Below are positions 1-4,376 of a DNA stretch of 5,472 nucleotides, one piece after another. A program made the translations under genes and the position numbers. Position 1 is the first letter of the stretch. Each line of letters starts with the position of its first letter. The notes under the pieces were generated by a model, which was given only the letters and a program-made list of their open reading frames with translations, searched no databases and was not told the origin of the DNA. Origin of the DNA: Candidatus Kariarchaeota archaeon (GTDB lineage Archaea > Asgardarchaeota > Heimdallarchaeia > Heimdallarchaeales > Kariarchaeaceae). Location of the stretch: positions 1 through 5,472 of the forward strand of contig JAEOUB010000509.1 in NCBI GenBank assembly GCA_016839545.1. The letters run 5' to 3'.

Positions 1-974
1 AATATCCCAAACGGGGTATCCCTGTTCTCAAATCTACCTTTTACCTTGAACAATGTTGCATTGTATTTTGTGTCATCCATCCATGTATGCAGTTCACTCA
101 GCAACCTACTCTTCCCTAATCCAGCCTCCGCACTTATCAGAACCATGTGGTAATCTTGGTTCTCTGCTGTAACTGTTAGACACTGACGAAGTAGATTGAG
201 TTCGGCATTTCTACCTATGAGTGGGGTATGGATCCCCTCTATTCCTCGCCCTTTGGTTCGTTCTGAGTGGGGGAGAGATCGGATGACATTGTAGACCTGC
301 ACAGGGTTATCGAAACCCTTTGCAATTACTTTCTCTCCTGCTTTAAACTCAAACAAACCTCTGACATGGTTGTAGGTATATTCTGAAATAAGAATGCCAT
401 TTGCAGGTGCACTACTCTCCATACGGGCAGCGAGGTTGACTGCATTGCCCATGAGTGTATCTTCTGCCTCTGTCACCCCTCCAGTAACCACTAATCCCGT
501 ATTGATGCCTATTCGGACCTTAAATTCGTTGAGTTTCCATTTTGCTTTCAATTCTTGGGAGATACGTTCTGCCTCTTTAATAATGCCAATTCCTGCCATA
601 ACTGCCATCTCAGGATCGTTCTCTCTAGATATTGGCAGACCAAAAGTGGCCAGAAATCCGTCCCCCATATATCGTGTCACTCTTCCACCATATTGATTGA
701 TCGGGATGGAGAGTTGTTGAAGTGAGGAATCCATGATCTCCATGCTATCCTCGGGGTCCAGATCTACTAGCAGGTTAGTTGAACCTACAACATCCACAAA
801 TACAATGGTCATTATTTTTCGCTGTTTATCTGGTTCTATGACTTCCGATCGCAACTCTTGGATCTGGTGCCGCATGGCTTGAATTGCAGGATCGACAACG
901 CGATCTCCTAGAACGCTTCTTTGAGCCTCAAGTGCAGTAATGGCGCTTTCCAATTCCTTAACTTTATCGCTCAT
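1..974 (-). CDS. Class III (IIIb-like) adenylate cyclase fused to AAA/STAND-type ATPase, 3' part beyond the window
   Basis: Likely makes cAMP from ATP in the cytoplasm; an attached ATPase module probably gates or scaffolds it. 324 codons are visible. Residues 1-50 form a charged helix with the LEAQRSVLGD-type stretch usual before this cyclase family. The cyclase domain spans about 53-232. Its metal-binding aspartates are D61 (VFVDVVGST) and D105 (RYMGDGF), and its transition-state residues are N180 and R184 (NAVNLAARM). T173 occupies the adenine-contact position that is Asp in class IIIa and Thr in IIIb. The usual adenine-contact Lys is R101. A linker leads to PLIGR (251-255) and a Walker A at 282-289 (AEAGLGKS), whose first Gly is Ala. 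Family members often run to about 1000 residues with TPR repeats, so most of the protein lies outside. ATG 974 was chosen over the in-frame ATG 983 because GGTGAT lies 7 bases before it. It follows the ParA gene by 74 bases on the same strand. Cyclase identity is firm; cAMP rather than cGMP is inferred. Confidence 0.9.
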   Translation of the reverse strand, partial: MSDKVKELESAITALEAQRSVLGDRVVDPAIQAMRHQIQELRSEVIEPDKQRKIMTIVFVDVVGSTNLLVDLDPEDSMEIMDSSLQQLSIPINQYGGRVTRYMGDGFLATFGLPISRENDPEMAVMAGIGIIKEAERISQELKAKWKLNEFKVRIGINTGLVVTGGVTEAEDTLMGNAVNLAARMESSAPANGILISEYTYNHVRGLFEFKAGEKVIAKGFDNPVQVYNVIRSLPHSERTKGRGIEGIHTPLIGRNAELNLLRQCLTVTAENQDYHMVLISAEAGLGKSRLLSELHTWMDDTKYNATLFKVKGRFENRDTPFGI

Positions 975-981
975 AGGACAC

Positions 982-987
982 ATCACC
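982..987 (-). promoter_or_regulatory. Shine-Dalgarno site of the cyclase gene
   Basis: GGTGAT on the - strand matches the AGGAGGTGAT complement of the 16S rRNA tail and lies 7 bases before ATG 974. It overlaps the alternative ATG at 983, so it decides in favour of the 974 start. Confidence 0.65.
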
Positions 988-1048
988 GTTAGCTGACTGT
1001 AGCTTCTTATGTTCGAGTGTTTTTGCAGTACAAAAAGTGTTTCAGTAC

Positions 1049-1795
1049 TCAGGCATTAATCGATTTTGCAATCTCTTCCAATTTTTCAGATATAGGATCA
1101 TCATCGTCCAATAGAACTTCATTTTGCAGGATTTTAAGACTTGAAGGAGGGGAAAATGGTATTTTATGGATCGATTGCAGAAAGGGATACTCGTATTTTA
1201 TTATAATTTTCCACTCATTAATGATCTCATCAAATCCAGACAGATCTGGAACCTGATTGATTATCACGTGGAAATTTTTCTCACCACTTGGAATAGTGTT
1301 TGCATATACCCGATCTAACAGTATTTTGAAGCCTTCAAACGAGTTCTGGTCAGGACGCAATGCAAGTACAATATGATCGGCTAATACCACACTGGCGATA
1401 GCAAGATAGTTTACACCAGGTGAAAGGTCAATGATTACAATATCATAATCTAGCGTATGTATCTCCTTCTTGACATCTAGAATATTTTGTAACAGGCTCT
1501 CGTAGTCTCTATTTCTCATAAGGTTCTGGTGGGCAAACTCACTGGAGGCAAAGATCATATCGAACGGATTATTCCTTACAATGTAGGTTTCCAAATTCTT
1601 GGGTTCTTTCAGGTAGAAATTGATGAATTTCGAAGGGTTCAGCGTCCGAAAGTTATTAGCAAAAACTGGTCCATCAAGATCTCCTTCTATAAGAAGAACT
1701 TTTTTTCCATGTTCTGCAAATACACGGGCTAGATTGTAAGAAATTATGGTTTTACCTGAACCTCCTTTGTAGGAATGTATCATAATGACTTCCAA
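1049..1795 (-). CDS. ParA/MinD-family deviant Walker A ATPase
   Basis: A SIMIBI-class ATPase of 248 residues. Such proteins dimerise on ATP and position DNA, chemosensory clusters or other cargo, or act as regulators. The N-terminus MEVIMIHSYKGGSGKT carries the deviant Walker A, with signature lysine K10 and P-loop K15/T16. The switch region is LIEGDLDGP (35-43, D39 and D41). Walker B is IVIIDLSPG (D123), and N180 in VIINQVP fits the adenine-contact position. Length is normal for the family and no extra domain is seen. The frame stays open upstream to a TTG at 1831. The TTG at 1795 is preferred because it has an AGGTG site 8 bases upstream, puts the P-loop at the usual distance from the N-terminus, and lies downstream of the TATA element at 1836-1844. 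The gene is divergent from the RHH-like gene and upstream of the cyclase gene. Family is certain; the cargo is unknown. Confidence 0.92.
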   Translation of the reverse strand: MEVIMIHSYKGGSGKTIISYNLARVFAEHGKKVLLIEGDLDGPVFANNFRTLNPSKFINFYLKEPKNLETYIVRNNPFDMIFASSEFAHQNLMRNRDYESLLQNILDVKKEIHTLDYDIVIIDLSPGVNYLAIASVVLADHIVLALRPDQNSFEGFKILLDRVYANTIPSGEKNFHVIINQVPDLSGFDEIINEWKIIIKYEYPFLQSIHKIPFSPPSSLKILQNEVLLDDDDPISEKLEEIAKSINA

Positions 1796-1802
1796 ATAGC
1801 TT

Positions 1803-1809
1803 CCACCTT
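1803..1809 (-). promoter_or_regulatory. Shine-Dalgarno site supporting the TTG start of the ParA gene
   Basis: The - strand reads AAGGTGG here, and its AGGTG core lies 8 bases before TTG 1795. The alternative TTG at 1831 has no comparable site, so this argues for the shorter, 248-residue protein. Confidence 0.5.
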
Positions 1810-1835
1810 CCTTCTCATCCGTTGAAGACAAGGTA

Positions 1836-1844
1836 ATTTTAAAT
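1836..1844. promoter_or_regulatory. Shared, nearly palindromic TATA element between the divergent ParA and RHH-like genes
   Basis: ATTTTAAAT reads as a TATA box on both strands. On the - strand, initiation about 26 bases away would begin near 1814, giving a short leader that contains the AAGGTGG site before TTG 1795. On the + strand it would begin near 1867, just before AGGTGA at 1869-1874. No convincing BRE was seen on either side. The element is inferred from spacing and composition only. Confidence 0.45.
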
Positions 1845-1854
1845 CTGTCCCGCT

Positions 1855-2427
1855 TTGTGTATTTGTATAGGTGAAATTACGCTGTCCAACAAAAAACAAG
1901 AGTTCAGAATTGATTTGAGAGATGACTTCATTGATGTGTATCACAACATAAAATCAAGGAACAAGATACGTTCAAGGGTCGATGTATTTCGACATGCATT
2001 ATCAGTTACAGAACAACTAGAAACCGGCCAATCATCTCACGAGCTACATCCCCAATTTAGATATATGATAGAGCGAATTCTTACAAGATCAGATGTTCAG
2101 GAAAAGTTTGGAATACATAGTGAGGACGATTTCATACGAACTGCAGTATCAAATTTGATACGAGATATTAACGGTTTTATCGCTGAAAGATCGCTAGTTC
2201 ATTGGGATATTCGAAGTTCATTACAAGGTGTTGAAAAGCAAGTTGCCCTTTCTTTCAAAGAACTTCATCTTCAATCAAAAGATAAGACAGTACTTCTTAG
2301 TGACCTTACCGACTCTCTTCCTGATTATTCCCGGGAAAGAATTTCCAATATAATGGACGAATTTGTCTTTCAATCACTAGTGACTGCAGAAAGAATGGGA
2401 AAAGATGTAATTTATCATGCAAATTAA
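1855..2427 (+). CDS. Probable DNA-binding protein, ribbon-helix-helix-like N-terminus and winged-helix-like C-terminus
   Basis: Up to 190 residues, soluble, with no membrane segment. Residues 15-55 fit a ribbon-helix-helix unit: strand EFRIDL, helix DDFIDVYHNIKSRN, a basic turn, then helix SRVDVFRHALSVTEQL. Residues 63-110 contain a second helical unit (SEDDFIRTAVSNLIRDI) resembling RHH helix B. Residues 143-190 (LLSDLTDSLPDYSRERISNI onward) fit a winged helix with a closing strand pair. The expected role is transcription regulation, or centromere binding together with the divergent ParA ATPase. The start is uncertain. TTG 1855 is the only upstream conventional start codon but has no ribosome site. 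AGGTGA at 1869-1874 lies 7 bases before a CTG at 1882, which would give a 181-residue protein. TTG 1915 would cut into the first strand. The coding frame is well supported; the domain reading is by pattern only. Confidence 0.75.
   Translation: MCICIGEITLSNKKQEFRIDLRDDFIDVYHNIKSRNKIRSRVDVFRHALSVTEQLETGQSSHELHPQFRYMIERILTRSDVQEKFGIHSEDDFIRTAVSNLIRDINGFIAERSLVHWDIRSSLQGVEKQVALSFKELHLQSKDKTVLLSDLTDSLPDYSRERISNIMDEFVFQSLVTAERMGKDVIYHAN
1869..1874 (+). promoter_or_regulatory. Shine-Dalgarno-like site inside the annotated 5' end of the RHH-like gene
   Basis: AGGTGA is a strong match to the 16S rRNA tail complement. No ATG, GTG or TTG lies in the correct frame at suitable distance; the in-frame codon 7 bases downstream is CTG (1882-1884). 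Either CTG initiates or the site is fortuitous. Confidence 0.4.
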
Positions 2428-2428
2428 T

Positions 2429-2872
2429 TCAGAACATTGTTTTTGGATGAATTGCAACATGACAAAAGTCGTATTGGAGAACAATAGACAGTCCCAATTT
2501 CACTTCTCTAATGTAATCCAGGGAATCCTTTGAGAAAATCATTTCTCTGTGAATGAGGTCGCTGACACGATTGATCACATTGTGTTCATTTCCAATACCG
2601 GGTAAATGTCCACTAATCAGGTGATATATCACACGACCTTCATTGCGGTACTGTTCAATATACTTCACGAGCTCCTGGATCTCAGGACTCATTTGCTTTG
2701 CCTTTTCAGTGAAATGTATCGTGTTGGTCAATAAAACATTCAGAGTATGAATTTCCTCATAGGTCAGTCTCTTCAGGCTCCCTTCCACAGGATAGTCAAA
2801 AGCATATCCTGTCTCGTCTATTGCGACGGCGTCCCCATGATTGTTTTCATGACTCGTACTTTCCGATGTCAT
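2429..2872 (-). CDS. Uncharacterised small soluble protein, 147 residues
   Basis: I do not recognise this protein. The first 20 residues are polar and probably disordered (MTSESTSHENN). Residues 35-80 are predicted helical and charged (LKRLTYEEIHTLN, SPEIQELVKYIEQYRNEG). Residues 81-147 alternate hydrophobic and charged stretches (VIYHLISGHLPG, VSDLIHREMIF, LGLSIVLQYDF). Histidines are frequent, but no metal-binding spacing is clear. There is no signal peptide, membrane segment or cysteine pair. The frame is open to an ATG at 2977, but ATG 2872 is chosen because a TATA box (2895-2902) is centred 26 bases upstream, the leaderless arrangement. A start at 2977 would place that box inside the gene. 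The gene converges on the RHH-like gene with one base between the stop codons. Confidence 0.7.
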   Translation of the reverse strand: MTSESTSHENNHGDAVAIDETGYAFDYPVEGSLKRLTYEEIHTLNVLLTNTIHFTEKAKQMSPEIQELVKYIEQYRNEGRVIYHLISGHLPGIGNEHNVINRVSDLIHREMIFSKDSLDYIREVKLGLSIVLQYDFCHVAIHPKTMF

Positions 2873-2894
2873 ACGCAAAACATTCTTTTTGCGA

Positions 2895-2902
2895 TATTTA
2901 AA
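2895..2902 (-). promoter_or_regulatory. TATA box of the 147-residue orphan gene
   Basis: TTTAAATA on the - strand, centred about 26 bases before ATG 2872. Transcription would then begin at or next to the start codon. This decides against the longer reading frame from 2977. Confidence 0.55.
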
Positions 2903-2941
2903 GAAGTGCGGATTTTCAAGGTACTTGATGTGTGTAAAAAG

Positions 2942-2954
2942 TACATGACATGTA
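2942..2954. repeat. 13-base palindrome, possible operator
   Basis: TACATG and CATGTA flank a single A. It lies about 40 bases upstream of the - strand TATA box at 2895-2902. Further GTAC cores follow at 2960 and 2972. Six-base arms occur by chance a few times in a window of this size, so only the position makes it notable. Confidence 0.3.
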
Positions 2955-2993
2955 TTTTTGTACCTTGAGATGTACATTCGTATAAAATCAGCA

Positions 2994-3007
2994 TTCTATC
3001 AATAGAA
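2994..3007. repeat. 14-base interrupted palindrome with adjoining CAATAGAA direct repeat
   Basis: TTCTAT and ATAGAA flank CA. The octamer CAATAGAA (3000-3007) recurs at 3012-3019, giving a 12-base period, close to one helical turn. It could be a regulator site for either divergent promoter, or chance in A/T-rich DNA. Confidence 0.25.
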
Positions 3008-3134
3008 AAGCCAATAGAATCGTAGTTATATTTTTCATAATAACACCAAAATAGCTCATAAAATTATGAAAGAATTTGAAAATATTTGTGCAACAAAGTG
3101 ATTCTGAATAATCCTAGGTCGATTTTTCTGACAA

Positions 3135-3142
3135 AATATATT
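3135..3142 (+). promoter_or_regulatory. TATA box of the tandem membrane-protein operon
   Basis: AATATATT within an A/T-rich tract is centred about 27 bases before GTG 3166. This predicts a leaderless transcript starting at or next to that codon. The sequence before it (CTGACA) is not a strong BRE. Confidence 0.6.
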
Positions 3143-3165
3143 AATTCCAAAGCATTTCTACATAG

Positions 3166-4371
3166 GTGAACTGGCGGATTTTGCTCGTGGGCTTTACATT
3201 AGTATCCGCTATCCTTTCGTCAGCAACGCTTATGCTGGTAGACAGTTTCACAACTCTTCATTCCTCAATTCTGATCCCTTTTGTCATTAGTAGACTGGTT
3301 ATTGGTGTCTTTATTGCGGGGGTATTTGTGACAATGTTTCTCACACCCATGAATGCAAACAATATTCATTATCTCAACATTGCAGGTATCATGTTTCTTC
3401 TGGCCTATTTGCTAGAAACATACTCAATATTGATGTTAAATTCCATAAATTCACAGCACCAGGTCCTCTCTTATCAGATGTTTGCTGCTTCACAATACCT
3501 CATTACTATCGCTCCTGCTCTCTTCCTTTATTATGTGATCACATATTTCAAAAGAGACGCAACATTCCTGGAGTTCAGTCCTGTCTTCATAGACATGGCA
3601 ATAGAGACCATTTTTCAACCTCTGGGGATAACCTCATTTATCACTACACTTGTGATACAAAATAATGAAGTCAAATATTGGGTATATTCTCCCACCAAGT
3701 TTTGGATCAATGTAGCCTATTACATCTCCATCGCTTGGTTGGTGATATACATGGTGTATTTGGTATCCAAGTCTCGAAGTCAAACTGTCTCTGATATTGC
3801 GATAGAGCAACAAAATATCTTCCTAATCGGGATCTTTACCGTATTCATGGTCTCTCCCCTGGTATTCTTTTTCAACAATTTCATTTCTAATCCATTCATC
3901 AGATTTTACTGGATAGCAGTTGTTGGTAGATCTTTTGTAGTTATTGGCCTCACTCTGTTCATCGTTACTTTTTATCGCTCTTCAGAAAAGATTGATTTCT
4001 TTCAACCCCAACCATTAGATGCCCTGTATGTCTTGAACTCTCAGACAGGAGCAATTCTCTATCGGAAAGAATACAGAAAAAGTCACAATTCAGAGGTATT
4101 AGAGGGAATTGTAACGAATGTAACCATCATTAACAAGATGTTGCGAGATGCACTAGGCATAACAAGTCTCATGACATCTTTGGATTTTGTCGATCGTCAG
4201 CTGTTTATTGAGACAGATGAACAGAAAGAGCTAATTATCATGCTCTTGGTAGAATACGAAACATCTGTGATCAAAAATTCTTTCCAAGCATTACATCAAG
4301 ATCTTCAATTGCTCCGTAGATTCGATATCCCGGTATTTGAGAAGAAACTAAACGCTACATTCAGGATGTGA
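3166..4371 (+). CDS. Eight-segment membrane protein with C-terminal longin/roadblock-like cytoplasmic domain
   Basis: A 401-residue protein I cannot assign to a named family. Hydrophobic segments lie at about 4-27, 36-60, 72-92, 106-128, 147-165, 179-201, 217-237 and 247-270. The fifth is weak. Basic residues after segments 4 (KRD), 6 (SKSRS) and 8 (RSSEK) place both termini in the cytoplasm. Residues 283-380 form a soluble domain starting with two strands (DALYVLNSQTGAILYRKEY), then a helix, the motif SLDFVDRQLFIE (338-349), a strand and a closing helix. This order fits longin/roadblock-type domains, which bind or regulate small GTPases. A receptor or membrane anchor for such a GTPase is plausible but inferred. 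GTG 3166 is the first possible start, since a stop codon directly precedes it, and it lies about 27 bases from a TATA box. The next gene, a paralogue, begins 5 bases after this one ends, so the two are co-transcribed. Confidence 0.88.
   Translation: MNWRILLVGFTLVSAILSSATLMLVDSFTTLHSSILIPFVISRLVIGVFIAGVFVTMFLTPMNANNIHYLNIAGIMFLLAYLLETYSILMLNSINSQHQVLSYQMFAASQYLITIAPALFLYYVITYFKRDATFLEFSPVFIDMAIETIFQPLGITSFITTLVIQNNEVKYWVYSPTKFWINVAYYISIAWLVIYMVYLVSKSRSQTVSDIAIEQQNIFLIGIFTVFMVSPLVFFFNNFISNPFIRFYWIAVVGRSFVVIGLTLFIVTFYRSSEKIDFFQPQPLDALYVLNSQTGAILYRKEYRKSHNSEVLEGIVTNVTIINKMLRDALGITSLMTSLDFVDRQLFIETDEQKELIIMLLVEYETSVIKNSFQALHQDLQLLRRFDIPVFEKKLNATFRM
4363..4371 (+). promoter_or_regulatory. Shine-Dalgarno site of the second membrane-protein gene
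   Basis: AGGATGTGA matches AGGAGGTGA at eight of nine positions. It overlaps the last codons and stop of the upstream gene and lies 5 bases before ATG 4377. It suggests translation of the second gene from the shared transcript. Confidence 0.55.
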
Positions 4372-4376
4372 ATTCA

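Larger units (their letters stand above)
2873..3165. other. Divergent intergenic region with promoters and short palindromes
   Basis: This 293-base, A/T-rich stretch separates two divergent genes. It holds a TATA box for each side (2895-2902 on -, 3135-3142 on +). Between them are three short interrupted palindromes: TACATG-A-CATGTA at 2942-2954, TTCTAT-CA-ATAGAA at 2994-3007 and TCATAA-AA-TTATGA at 3056-3069. CAATAGAA also occurs twice, at 3000 and 3012. No credible coding frame or RNA gene was seen. Confidence 0.5.

Noticed and set aside
394..696. 100-residue frame on the + strand
   Set aside because: It lies wholly antisense to the conserved cyclase domain, whose metal-binding and transition-state motifs fix the - strand as coding.
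1020..1036. Hairpin TTTTTG-CAGTA-CAAAAA between the ParA and cyclase genes, considered as a terminator
   Set aside because: The six-pair stem is nearly all A-T and would be unstable. It lies between genes that look co-transcribed, so it is at most a weak processing or attenuation site.
1017..1732. Two + strand frames at 1017-1256 and 1529-1732
   Set aside because: Both are essentially antisense to the ParA-family gene, and neither shows domain logic or start signals.
1796..1831. Twelve-residue N-terminal extension of the ParA-family protein from TTG 1831
   Set aside because: It would push the P-loop away from the usual N-terminal position, lacks a ribosome site, and begins too close to the likely TATA element.
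2747..2968. 73-residue + strand frame
   Set aside because: It overlaps the 5' half of the orphan - strand gene and its promoter. The - strand gene has a TATA box at correct spacing and this frame has none.
2873..2977. 35-residue N-terminal extension of the orphan protein from ATG 2977
   Set aside because: It would cover the TATA box and the TACATG palindrome, and its basic, aromatic composition is unlike the rest of the protein.
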